DNA from: JANLVJ01 sp031363945
Lineage (GTDB): Bacteria; Bacteroidota; Bacteroidia; Sphingobacteriales; Sphingobacteriaceae
Assembly (NCBI GenBank): GCA_031363945.1
Contig: JANLVJ010000028.1
Location: forward strand, 1-64,000
Direction: 5' to 3'
Length of the DNA: 64,000 bases
The notes under the pieces were generated by a model. That model ran no database searches. It saw only the letters and a program-made list of their open reading frames with translations, and had not been told where the DNA came from. This document shows positions 29,062 to 39,000 of this stretch, piece after piece (position 1 is the first letter of the stretch; every line of letters begins with the position of its first letter). The translations under genes and the position numbers were made by a program.

Positions 29062-30621
29062 ATGGCCGGAGGAAAAGAAACGCCAAGGCAGAAGATGATA
29101 AATCTGATGTACCTGGTGCTAACCGCAATGCTTGCTTTAAATGTCAGTGATTCTGTACTGAATGCATTTAAGCTGGTAAGAGACGGTTTGGAACAAACAA
29201 ACAATAATTTTTCTGATAAAAATGAGCAAGTTTATAAGCTCTTTGATAATCAGTTAAAAGCACGCCCAGAGAAAGTAAGACCTTTCTATGATAAAGCACA
29301 GGCTGCCCGCAAAATATCTGATAATTTGAAAGCCTATATGGAAGGTATCAAACAGGAGCTCATCAAACGCGGTGATGGCATTGACAAGAAAACCGGTGAT
29401 ATTACCCGCCGTGATGATCAGGATGTTTCTTCGCATTATATGATGGGACAAAATGATAATGGGAAAGGAATAGAACTTAAGGGTAAAATATTAGCTGCCC
29501 GTAAGGCATTTATTGATCTGGTAGCAGATCCAAAAGCAAAAGAAATTATGGTGAAAGCCTTAAGCTTGAATGCTGTTGATCCTTTAAAAGTTGATCCAGA
29601 AGCTGGAATACCACAAAGCTGGGAATCTCAAAACTTTGACGGTGTACCTTTAACAGCTGCTGTAACGCTTATTGCTAAAATGCAGGCTGATGTTGAGAAT
29701 GCCGAAGCCGATGTTGTTGATCACTTGTATTCTCAGATTGACTCAGATGTCACTATTGCAGTAAATTCATTTAAAGCTGTAGCTGTGGCCCCTACCAGTT
29801 ACCTGATACAGGGCCAGCCATATAAAGCACAGGTATTTCTTACCGCATTTGATTCAAATCAGAATCCAGATGTGATGGTAAATGGCTCTAAACTACCTGT
29901 AAAGAACGGTATGGGCGATTATTCTGCCAGTACCGGACGCACAGGTATTTTTACCTGGGTAGGTACAGTGAATGTGGTTGACAAGGATGGTAAAATCAAG
30001 GCTTACAAAACCGAGCCTCAGACTTACCAGGTTTCTGCCCCATCAGCAGTAGTAAGCGCTGATAAAATGAATGTACTTTATATCGGGGTTCCTAATCCAG
30101 TTTCAGTCTCTGCACCAGGTATACCGCTTGAAAAAGTAAGGGCATCTATCGCTTCAGGTTCATTAAGTGGGGGGAATGGTCATTTTGTAGCCCATGTCTC
30201 AACCCAGGGTACAACCAAGATTTCTGTAAGTGCAGAAGTAGGCGGGCATATGACAAATCTGGGAACTACAATTTACCGGATCAAAAGAATACCAGATCCT
30301 ATTGCCAAGTTTGGTGGTATCGGAAGTGGAAGAATGTCAAAAGGTGGTGTCATTGCACAGGAAGGTGTTGCTGCGGTACTTGAAAACTTTGATTTCGATG
30401 CTAAGTTTCAAGTTGTAAAGTTTACTATGTCGGTAAACAAGGCAAGACAGGTAGATTTATTTACCGACGTTGCTAGCAGTGGATATCTTACAGCAGGCAT
30501 GAAGAATGCATTGAAGACAATCGCCCCACGTGATAGAATTTCAATTGATGATATCTTTGTCAAAGGTCCAGACGGAGCAACCCGTAAATTAACCAACGGT
30601 ATTACAATCAGCGTACAATAA
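29062..30621 (+). CDS. gldM: Gliding motor/T9SS protein GldM (PorM)
   Basis: 519 aa, the usual length. A short cytoplasmic N terminus (MAGGKETPRQKMINLMYLVL) leads into one membrane helix (about 12-32), then a long periplasmic part of four domains (D1 helical, about 35-220; D2-D4 beta-rich, from about 225) that spans the periplasm. In the complex two GldM helices sit inside the GldL pentamer and turn, passing torque to the GldK/N ring. The conserved GVPNPVSVSAPG segment (about 345) and FDFDAKFQVVKFTMSV near the end are typical of the family. It is the third gene of the operon. Confidence 0.96.
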   Translation: MAGGKETPRQKMINLMYLVLTAMLALNVSDSVLNAFKLVRDGLEQTNNNFSDKNEQVYKLFDNQLKARPEKVRPFYDKAQAARKISDNLKAYMEGIKQELIKRGDGIDKKTGDITRRDDQDVSSHYMMGQNDNGKGIELKGKILAARKAFIDLVADPKAKEIMVKALSLNAVDPLKVDPEAGIPQSWESQNFDGVPLTAAVTLIAKMQADVENAEADVVDHLYSQIDSDVTIAVNSFKAVAVAPTSYLIQGQPYKAQVFLTAFDSNQNPDVMVNGSKLPVKNGMGDYSASTGRTGIFTWVGTVNVVDKDGKIKAYKTEPQTYQVSAPSAVVSADKMNVLYIGVPNPVSVSAPGIPLEKVRASIASGSLSGGNGHFVAHVSTQGTTKISVSAEVGGHMTNLGTTIYRIKRIPDPIAKFGGIGSGRMSKGGVIAQEGVAAVLENFDFDAKFQVVKFTMSVNKARQVDLFTDVASSGYLTAGMKNALKTIAPRDRISIDDIFVKGPDGATRKLTNGITISVQ

Positions 30622-30658
30622 AACGGAATTTAGCGTTTAAGCATTAAGAATAAGAGAT

Positions 30659-31669
30659 ATGAAAACCAAATTATTGATTACATCTTTATGTCTGCTTCTG
30701 ACGGCTGTGATGATTATGCCAGCCAGCGCCCAGACGAAGAAGAAGAAGAAAAAGAAGCATGCAAAAACTGCTGTTGTCAGCAAAAAAAAGCATTCAACTA
30801 AGGTTGCAATGATTGACACAGCTAAACATCTTGATGGCTCTGATTCTACTAAGAATGTAGTCTGGAATCTGGGTGCCGATTCAGCTGTTATGGATGGTGC
30901 ATATGTTACCAAAGATTTTCTTAATAATAAGGTTACACCTTATCCTTTTCTTCGTGAAGCTGATGTAATGTACCGCAAACGAATCTGGAGAGAAATAGAT
31001 GTTCATGAAAAAATGAATAAATTTCTAACCTATCCACGCAATTCACTGATTGATGTATTGGTTGAGAAAATTAAGGCCGGCGAGCTTACTGCTTATAGCC
31101 CGATTGCCACCACCAGTAAAGATAATGGTGATGAATTTAAATCACCTTATAAAAGCCTGAATGACTTTAATAAGTCTTTAGGTGCAGGTCGTGAAACAGT
31201 ACAGGTTGCAGATATTAACAATCCTGGTGTTATGCATGACAAAACAGTTGATAAAAACTTTGACCCAGGCTCAGTAGTAGCTTATCGCATAAAAGAAGAC
31301 TGGATCTTTGACAAGCAACGTTCTGTATTTGAGCCCCGTATTTTAGGTATTGCACCGGTTGTTGCACAACTAAATACGAACGGTGATACAATCGGCACAA
31401 GGGCTATATTCTGGGTTTATTACCCTGAGGCTAGAAATGTATTATCACATGCCCAGGTTTATAACCGCCAGAGTGATGGTACAAACCTGAGTTATGATGA
31501 CGTATTCATCAAACGCATGTTCAGCAGCTATATCATCAAAGAATCTAACCCGGATGATGTTGCCATTAAAAACTATGCAAATGTTAAGAATCCTTTAGAT
31601 GCACTTTTCGAAGGTGAGCGGGTCAAGAAAGATTTGATGAGCTACGAGAGTGACCTTTGGGAATATTAA
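30659..31669 (+). CDS. gldN: T9SS/gliding protein GldN (PorN)
   Basis: 336 aa. The signal peptide is 1-25 (PASAQ). The mature protein begins with a lysine-rich run (seven Lys within TKKKKKKKHAK, then VSKKKHS), encoded by an AAG-type repeat. The conserved GldN domain follows (about 85-320): DVMYRKRIWREIDVHEKMN, YPRNSLIDVLVEKIKAGEL, REDWIFDK-like YRIKEDWIFDKQRSVFEPR, and ILGIAPV. It forms the periplasmic ring with GldK at the outer membrane. It is the last gene of the operon, followed by a terminator. The lysine tract is an odd local feature and may contact the peptidoglycan or partner acidic surfaces (inference). Confidence 0.95.
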   Translation: MKTKLLITSLCLLLTAVMIMPASAQTKKKKKKKHAKTAVVSKKKHSTKVAMIDTAKHLDGSDSTKNVVWNLGADSAVMDGAYVTKDFLNNKVTPYPFLREADVMYRKRIWREIDVHEKMNKFLTYPRNSLIDVLVEKIKAGELTAYSPIATTSKDNGDEFKSPYKSLNDFNKSLGAGRETVQVADINNPGVMHDKTVDKNFDPGSVVAYRIKEDWIFDKQRSVFEPRILGIAPVVAQLNTNGDTIGTRAIFWVYYPEARNVLSHAQVYNRQSDGTNLSYDDVFIKRMFSSYIIKESNPDDVAIKNYANVKNPLDALFEGERVKKDLMSYESDLWEY

Positions 31670-31683
31670 AAACATCTAAAATA

Positions 31684-31727
31684 GAAGAGGGGGTTATTTC
31701 GAGAGAAATAACTCCCTTTTTTATTTT
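31684..31727 (+). terminator. Rho-independent terminator of gldKLMN
   Basis: A stem of at least 12 pairs (GGGGGTTATTTC with GAAATAACTCCC, one G-T pair) and a GAGA tetraloop is followed by TTTTTTATTTTT. It starts 15 bases after the gldN stop. Confidence 0.92.
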
Positions 31728-31777
31728 TAGGCTGGCCAGGATTTAATTAAGGGCAAATAAATTACTGGCTTTTAAAT

Positions 31778-33730
31778 TTATGCCCCAGTTTCTGGTTCTG
31801 TTTCATCATCTCTTAAGTCGCTGAATTCATCTGTATCCATACTCTCAATAATCTCAACATCATATTCTTCATATTCACCATGTACCAACTCATTTTCCCG
31901 ATCATTGGCGGTGGCAGCAATTTGTCCGGATCCTCCTTTAAAATGAGCTAGTAAATTTACGACCTGTGCCTTGGAAATTACTTTAATGAGTTCTTCTTCA
32001 GTTGCTTCTCTGATCTTTTTAACTGACCTGAAATGTTTCAGCAGATTAGTTGCACTCGTCTTTCCAATACCTTTAACCTGCTCAAGTTCTGTTTGCAGGG
32101 TTCCTTTATCACGTAATGAGCGGTGAAAGGTTATCCCGAAACGGTGAGCCTCATCACGCAGATGCTGTATGATTTTAAGGGTTTCAGATCGCTTGTCTAT
32201 ATACAGCGGCATTGAATCACCTGGATAGTAAATTTCTTCAAGACGCTTGGCTATCCCGATCATCGGAATCTGAGTTTCAATGCCGAGTTTCTTCAGGCTT
32301 TTCATTGCCGAAGACAACTGACCCTTACCACCGTCGATAATAATTAAATCAGGAAGTTCACTGCCCTCATCCAATAATCTCCGATACCTGCGAAAGACTA
32401 CTTCTTCCATCGTATCAAAATCATTCGGACCAATAACTGTTTTTACATTATAATGCCGGTACTCTTTTCTTGCAGGTTTGCCATCTCTGAAAAGAACCAT
32501 TGCTGACACCGGATACTTACCCTGAAAATTCGAATTATCGAAGCATTCAATATGTCTAGGTTGAGCAGTAAGTCTCAGATCTTCCTGCATCTGGTTCATC
32601 AGCCGGTCACTCTTAACATCTGGGTACAATTTCTCATACATATCAAGTTTCGACTTTTTGTAGAATAGCGCATTTTTATGGGAGAGGTCAAGAAGTTTTT
32701 TCTTCTCACCCATTTGTGGTATGGTGATTTTTTGATCTTTACCTAAAAATTCAATTGCAACGGGTACAATCAGCTCTTTTGATAGCGCTCCGAATCGTTC
32801 CTGAAACTCTTCAATGGCAATTAAAAGCAGTTCAGCATCACTTTCATCGAGCTTTTTCTTGATTTCTATCGTTTGTGTCTGGGTTATGGTACCCTTGGCA
32901 ACCCGCATGAAATTCACAAATGCATATTTTTCTTCTGAAGCGATTGAAAATACATCAAGGCAATCAATACTGGTGCTGACAATCGTAGACTTACCCTGAT
33001 ACTTCTCAAGAAGGTCAATTTTTCGTTTAAACCGGTAAGCCGATTCAAAGTCCATTGAATCTGAGGCTTCATGTAGCTGTGCCTTTATGCCAGCTACAAT
33101 TTTACTGATATTACCCTTCAGTATTTCTTTAATGGCTGAGATACCAGCGCTATAATCATCTTCTGACTGATAATTCTGGCAAGGGCCTTTACAGTTTCCA
33201 ATCTGATACTCGAGACACACTTTAAATTTGCCAGCATTTATATTTTCAGGACTGAGGTTTAGGTTACAAGTGCGCAGGGGATATAATTCTTTGACTAGCT
33301 CCAACACTGTACGCATCATCGGAATACTGCCATATGGTCCAAAATAAGTTGACCCATCTTTGATTATACGACGGGTACCAAAGATTCTTGGGTAATTCTC
33401 GTTTTTGATGACAAGAGAAGGGAATGTTTTATCGTCTTTTAATTCAACATTATACTTTGGCTGATGCTTTTTGATCATGCTGTTTTCGAGCAGCCTGGCA
33501 TCTATTTCAGAATCGACAATGGTAAAATGGATATTCTTGATTTTACTAACCAGCATGCGTGTTTTACCACTTTGCTGATTTCCATCTTTATTAAAGTAAG
33601 AGCCTACTCTGTTTCTAAGGTCTTTAGCTTTGCCTATATAAATCAGCTTTTCTGTTTCATCAAAAAACTGGTATACACCTGGCTTATGGGGAACATTTTC
33701 AAGCGCCTTCTTGTAATCAAAAACAGACAT
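31778..33730 (-). CDS. uvrC: Excinuclease ABC subunit C
   Basis: 650 aa nuclease of nucleotide excision repair, making the two cuts around the lesion after UvrA/UvrB. Order: GIY-YIG domain (about 12-95, HKPGVYQFFDETEKLIYIGK), Cys-containing linker, UVR motif (about 205-240, SMDFESAYRFKRKIDLLEK), RNase H-like endonuclease (about 380-535, with ECFDNSNFQG and LPDLIIIDGGKGQLSSA), and a helix-hairpin-helix (about 545-590, LEQVKGIGKTSATNLLKHF). A C-terminal tail of about 40 acidic residues (EYEEYDVEIIESMDTDEFSD) makes it slightly longer than usual. It ends convergent with gldN. Confidence 0.96.
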   Translation of the reverse strand: MSVFDYKKALENVPHKPGVYQFFDETEKLIYIGKAKDLRNRVGSYFNKDGNQQSGKTRMLVSKIKNIHFTIVDSEIDARLLENSMIKKHQPKYNVELKDDKTFPSLVIKNENYPRIFGTRRIIKDGSTYFGPYGSIPMMRTVLELVKELYPLRTCNLNLSPENINAGKFKVCLEYQIGNCKGPCQNYQSEDDYSAGISAIKEILKGNISKIVAGIKAQLHEASDSMDFESAYRFKRKIDLLEKYQGKSTIVSTSIDCLDVFSIASEEKYAFVNFMRVAKGTITQTQTIEIKKKLDESDAELLLIAIEEFQERFGALSKELIVPVAIEFLGKDQKITIPQMGEKKKLLDLSHKNALFYKKSKLDMYEKLYPDVKSDRLMNQMQEDLRLTAQPRHIECFDNSNFQGKYPVSAMVLFRDGKPARKEYRHYNVKTVIGPNDFDTMEEVVFRRYRRLLDEGSELPDLIIIDGGKGQLSSAMKSLKKLGIETQIPMIGIAKRLEEIYYPGDSMPLYIDKRSETLKIIQHLRDEAHRFGITFHRSLRDKGTLQTELEQVKGIGKTSATNLLKHFRSVKKIREATEEELIKVISKAQVVNLLAHFKGGSGQIAATANDRENELVHGEYEEYDVEIIESMDTDEFSDLRDDETEPETGA

Positions 33731-33763
33731 GCTGTAAAGTTAATTATCAAAATGCTCAGTTAG

Positions 33764-33817
33764 CCCGTTTAACGGGAATATTAAAATTGATTCATCTGTT
33801 TTGAGCTTAAAAACAGA
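33764..33817 (-). other. Two inverted repeats between the PBP1A and uvrC genes
   Basis: CCCGTT-T-AACGGG (33764-33776) is a short perfect palindrome 34 bases before the uvrC start. TCTGTTTT (33795-33802) pairs with AAAACAGA (33810-33817) as an 8-bp stem with a 7-base loop just after the PBP1A stop. The second could be a weak terminator for the upstream transcript (only a broken T tract); the first could be an operator. Neither is certain. Confidence 0.35.
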
Positions 33818-33827
33818 GGCAATGAAC

Positions 33828-36068
33828 TTAAAAGTCAAGGCGTTCGTCGGTTTTCTTGGGAACTGTATCCTGAGGGGTTTCGGTAGCTGAACCAGCATAT
33901 TTTGAACAATCAATTTCAATTCTCAGCGGATGGGTTGGTGCCTTAAAGTCACCTTTTGAAATTCCAAGTGAAGCATTTGAGTAAATCTGTTTCATATACA
34001 TGGCCCAGGTAGGCAAGGCAGTAGCTGAACCTTCACCCATAGATAATGACCGGAAATGTTCATATCTGTCTTCACCTCCTGTCCAGACACCTGTTACCAG
34101 GTCAGGTGTTACCCCTATATACCAGCCATCTGAATAATTTGTGGTTGTACCTGTTTTACCTCCGATAGGCTCAGTAAAGTTATAGACATAACGAAGCTTT
34201 GAGCCTGTTCCTCTAAGTGACGGGTCAGTATTTCCTTTTAGCATATAAATCATGACATAGGCAAGGTCTTCGTCCATTGCCTGTTTGATTCGGGGAGTTT
34301 TACGGTAAATTTCATTCCCGTTTTTATCTTCAATATGGGTAATATAAACCGGCTCTGTATAAACGCCTGCATTGGCGAATACGCTATAAGCCCCAACCAT
34401 ATCATATAATGACACATTTGCTGTTCCAAGTGCAATTGACGGGTAGGCTGGAATTTCACTGCTGATACCCAGTCTTTTGGCCATATCAATAACCTTCTCA
34501 GGTGTCACCATTTTTATCAGGTATGCTGAAATAACATTGATTGATCTGGCCAATGCTTCTCTGATGGTAAACTTTCCTCCGTATTGCCCATCTGCATTTT
34601 TTGGTGTCCATGGGCCTGACCCATAGCCTGTTATAGTTACAGGCTGGTTATCAACTTTAAAGCAGGGAGAAATGCCTTCTTCAATGGCAGTAGCATAGAG
34701 TATTGGCTTGAAAGTAGATCCTACCTGGGTACTCCCGCTTCTGACTTCATCATATTTAAAGTAATGAAAATTAATGCCTCCAACCCAGGCTTTGATTTTA
34801 CCGGTTTTAGGGTCCATTGACATCATTGCAGAACGTAAAAAGTGCTTGTAATAGCGAATAGAGTCAAGAGGTGACAAGGTAGTATCACGATCCCCTGACC
34901 AGCTGAATACCTTCATTTTTACAGGCGTTTTAAAATCTTGAACTATAGAGTCTGCTGATACACCTTCTTCAATAAGCTCTTTATAACGTTCACTACGCTT
35001 CATGCTTTGTTCGATCACTTCCGGATTGCCTGCCCACGGGGTTCTGCCACGCCAATGTTCATTAAAGCTTCGCTGTAGTTTTGCCATATGTTCTGACTCG
35101 GCCTGTTCAGCATATTGCTGCATGGTTGAATTGATCGTAGTATAAATCTTTAGTCCGTCTCGATACATATTATAAGGTGTGCCATCTTTTTGCAGGGGAA
35201 TGGTGCCGTCATGAAGCATTTGTCCAAGCTGCAGGCGTAAATATTCTCTAAAGTAAGCAGCAAGCCCAATATTATGATCCTGTAACCTGAAAACCAGGCC
35301 CAGGGGTTCATTTTTTGCTTCATTATATTCTGCATCAGTTATCAATGAATGATCATGAATTAACATCAACACTACATTTCTTCTAATCAGAGATCTGGCC
35401 GGGTTGCGGGTGGCAGAATAATACGAAGGGCCTTTTACCAGCCCTATCAACAGGGCCGCCTGAGATATGCTTAGTTTGTCAGGACTTGTATTGAAATATG
35501 TTTGTGCTGCCATCTTGATACCGAAGGCATTATTACCAAAATCAACGGTATTAAGGTATAAGCGGATAATTTCTTCTTTAGTATAATTTCGTTCAAGTCT
35601 GATGGCAACAATCCATTCTTTCATCTTCTGAACAAGAATATTAAATGGATTATCAAAACGTGAACGTCTGACAAGCAGATTTTTTGCCAATTGCTGTGAT
35701 ATTGTACTAGCCCCACCGTGACCAAATCGAAAAGCAATACTCAGTACGCGTCTGAAGTCAATTCCAGAATGCTCATAAAAGCGTGAATCTTCATTGGCTA
35801 TCAGGGCATTAATTACATTTTTTGAGAGTTTGTTGTAATCAGCATTACTACGGTTTTCGTAATAATAGGTACCAAGCATTTTTCCATCATCAGAATTTAC
35901 CTCAGAGGCAAGATTACTCTTAGGATTTTCAATTTGCTGAAAAGAGGGCAAAGGTCCGAACACACCCAGATTTATGAATGTGATAAACAAGCATACCAGT
36001 ACGAAGACCGACAAAATTGAGAACCAAAATATGAGCAGGTATTTCTTGTTTTTATCAGGGCTTGCCAC
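33828..36068 (-). CDS. Class A penicillin-binding protein (PBP1A-type transglycosylase/transpeptidase)
   Basis: 746 aa bifunctional peptidoglycan synthase. Cytoplasmic start, one membrane helix (about 10-32), then a GT51 glycosyltransferase domain with NEDSRFYEHSGID (catalytic Glu93) and GGASTISQQLAKNLL. The transpeptidase domain has the acyl-acceptor Ser451 in STFK, SIN (ARSINVISAY) and KTG (Lys638, GGKTGTTTNYSDGWYIG). All motifs are intact. Its start codon is 6 bases after the stop of the PorW/SprE gene, so both lie in one operon. It ends with an acidic/basic tail (DTVPKKTDERLDF). The link suggests coordination between wall growth and T9SS assembly, but this is inference. Confidence 0.94.
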   Translation of the reverse strand: MASPDKNKKYLLIFWFSILSVFVLVCLFITFINLGVFGPLPSFQQIENPKSNLASEVNSDDGKMLGTYYYENRSNADYNKLSKNVINALIANEDSRFYEHSGIDFRRVLSIAFRFGHGGASTISQQLAKNLLVRRSRFDNPFNILVQKMKEWIVAIRLERNYTKEEIIRLYLNTVDFGNNAFGIKMAAQTYFNTSPDKLSISQAALLIGLVKGPSYYSATRNPARSLIRRNVVLMLIHDHSLITDAEYNEAKNEPLGLVFRLQDHNIGLAAYFREYLRLQLGQMLHDGTIPLQKDGTPYNMYRDGLKIYTTINSTMQQYAEQAESEHMAKLQRSFNEHWRGRTPWAGNPEVIEQSMKRSERYKELIEEGVSADSIVQDFKTPVKMKVFSWSGDRDTTLSPLDSIRYYKHFLRSAMMSMDPKTGKIKAWVGGINFHYFKYDEVRSGSTQVGSTFKPILYATAIEEGISPCFKVDNQPVTITGYGSGPWTPKNADGQYGGKFTIREALARSINVISAYLIKMVTPEKVIDMAKRLGISSEIPAYPSIALGTANVSLYDMVGAYSVFANAGVYTEPVYITHIEDKNGNEIYRKTPRIKQAMDEDLAYVMIYMLKGNTDPSLRGTGSKLRYVYNFTEPIGGKTGTTTNYSDGWYIGVTPDLVTGVWTGGEDRYEHFRSLSMGEGSATALPTWAMYMKQIYSNASLGISKGDFKAPTHPLRIEIDCSKYAGSATETPQDTVPKKTDERLDF

Positions 36069-36074
36069 GAGATC

Positions 36075-39000
36075 CTAGTGTTTAATTTGAGTTGTAAAAA
36101 AATTAAAGTACGAACTCAGGTCTGCCGTGTTTTTTAATTTGGCATAATTAGCTGCGCTAATCAGCATGACCTGATATTGTGATGCCTGTAAACCCGAGAT
36201 ACCAGGTTTATCGGCGATAAACCGTTTGTAGTAATTTGTGGAAGTGGCAAGATCTGGAAAAGTATTTACACTTATTATTAGTATTTCATTATTGAGCAGG
36301 CGTGTCTGGTGGTTGAGTTTGGCATTGGCGAAATTCAACTGGTTAAAAATGCTGATCTGTAATCTTACCGGGTTCAGGTTTACTTTTAATGAATTGACAG
36401 CTATAATTAATAAGTAGGGAGAATTTTCATTCGTCGAAAAGGTCGATGCTGGCAATACAACTGAATTTTTCTTTTTTGTGTCTGCAGTTGACAGACTCAG
36501 GATATTTGGCCATTCAGGATGTACTGCAGTACTATATGGCAGGTAATTATCATCGAAGAATTCTCTATAAATCTGAAGCTGGTCTTCGGTCTTTATTTTA
36601 TCAAGATTACCCTTACTGATTATATAAAATTCATAACCACCGGAAGCTACTGGAATAACATCTTCCTTGACTTCGGTCAAATGTTTATAATAGTTCATTG
36701 CTGTTTTAAAGCCAGTGAAATTACCAACGATCATTGCTGTTTTACCAGCAGCAAGACTGACAGTATTATTTAGATGAAGGCTTGCAAAATTAGCTTCTGC
36801 AAATTGAGACAGTCCAAGTCGCACCGGACGCATATTTACCTTACTATTCTTAAAGACTAAGAGTAATGAATAGCCAGAGTTGTAATCAGGACTGAAAAAC
36901 TTCTTTCTTTCGGCAGCAATTCGCTCTTTTTCGGCTAAGGCTTCAGCTTCTTTTCGGTCAAGAGCCCGCTGTGCTAGTTCAAAACCATTCTCTCTAGAGT
37001 AGCCCTCGAGCACAAACCGACGATCTGACAGTTCTAGCCTGTTACTGTCTATTACTTTTAGTAAAGCTGTTGCCTCTTTTCCCACTGGTATTGAAGCATA
37101 ATTTTGGGCAAGTGCTTTTAAGACTGGTTCAAAAACACTCAGGGGCTGGGTGTATCCAATGCTGAGCGTGTTCAGGTAGTCAAACTGTGGTTGCAGATAA
37201 TCGGGAATACTGACCTTTGGTATTTTCTTAACCCTAAGCATAACCTCATGAAAATCATGTTGCTGGTATGCCTGGTAGGTTGAATCATAATATGCTTCAA
37301 GTATTGGATCAGTGATTTTCTTAGGCTCAAGTTCTTCTGGATGCAGAAAGTAACTGGCAAAAACTGTTTGAGGAAACTCTTTTAAAATGCGGCCTTTATA
37401 TAGTTCTGCATTTCTATTATTACCCAGCTGTTTATTTAAAGTATATAACTGGAAGCAGAATTGAGGAATATTTTTATTATCTGGAAAACGATGCAATATT
37501 ATTTCATAAGTAGAAATTGCTTTTTGAGCATCATTCAGGTCAAATTGATAAATACTTGCAATCGAAGCATATGAAACCACCATATTGGCTGTTACTGAGT
37601 CAATTTCCTGAGGATTTTTTGGTACCAGGTTCATCAGGGTTTTTTCTGCCTGCCTTGGGTCATTTGCTGCAGTTTCAAGCACAACCTTGTTCTTTTGAAC
37701 CAGAACTGCTGAATCTGGTTGATTTGCGCTTGCTGATTGCTCAACACCAGAGGCTAATCTTGAGCTTCGGCGCCAGTTATCACGCAAAGGCCGGTTTCCC
37801 CAGACTTGTACAAATCGTACAAAGCCTGCACTCATCGCCTGTGGGTTAGCGAAATAAAATGAACTATAAGCATTCGTTCCGGATGATGTATTTGCATAGG
37901 GATTTGCCCCATAAGCTCCTGTATTATACCCACCATATACACCTGACTGCTGGTTTTGGTTACCGTAGGCATTTGATGATGCGGCTGGGCCTTGATTTTG
38001 ATAGGCCCCATTTTGACCTGACTGATTGTTTGACCCTCCGTATGGATTGGTTGAACCTGTGTTGGGAACAAATGTAGACATACCAGTTGATGGATTAATT
38101 GCACCGGTGCCATTACCAGAATTGGTCATATCTGTCTGACTGTTACCATAAGACATAGAACCTTGCTGTGGATTTGGCATTCCACCTGCTCCCTGTTGTT
38201 GATAGGTGACTGCTCCCTGACCAGGCATACCTCCTGAACCCATAGATGAGCCTGACTGACCTCCAGAACCTACCGTATTAAATGACTGTCCGCCATATAA
38301 CGCAGCTCCGCCTTGAGGTACTTGCATTGGAGTCTGTCCACCACCCTGATTTCCACCACCCTGTATTCCACCACCCTGCATTCCACCACCCTGCATTCCA
38401 TTACCCTGCACTCCACCACCCTGCTGACCTCCGTAACCAGAAGTTGAACTTGCATATACCGGTGAAGCACCGCCACCAAATGAACCAGCACCTGCACCTG
38501 AGCCCATTGACATATTTCCAAAAGAGCCAGCTCCTGAAGAATTTCCACCAAATGCCCCCCCACCTGAACCTGATGATCCTGAGTATGCATTAGACTGGCT
38601 GACACCAAATGAACCAGCTGATCCCATTCCTGCATTTGACGCTCCCTGTGCATAAATCTGCATTTGGTTAGCCGCTGAGGGCTGATAGGTAGACATTGCC
38701 TGTTGCCCTGTTCCTCCAGTTGTTTGTAGAAAACTGGCTTGGGGTGATGCCATGGAGTTTAATCCATTTCCTGTCAATGAGCCCGCTGCTGACTGTGCTG
38801 CAAAACGCAAATTAGAAGCGGCCATTTGCTTTTTATAAGCAATAATCGCTACCTGTTCAGCAGCTTTTTGCCTGTTTAGCTGATCAGTAATAATAGACTG
38901 TACCTTTAACAGCCGTTTTGACGTATCTAATGAAGCAAGTAATAATAGGGTATCTTCCTGGGCTACATATTTAAAGTTGGCTACAAGCTCTCCTAGTTTT

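Noticed and set aside
38339..38425. Short regular repeats that might suggest a CRISPR array
   Set aside because: Repeats are contiguous 15-mers without spacers and code for an in-frame pentapeptide array.
38270..38653. Alternative-frame open frame of 127 aa rich in Val, Glu and Arg
   Set aside because: It is a by-product of the Gly/Gln-rich repeat in the PorW gene, which is clearly coding in another frame on the same strand.
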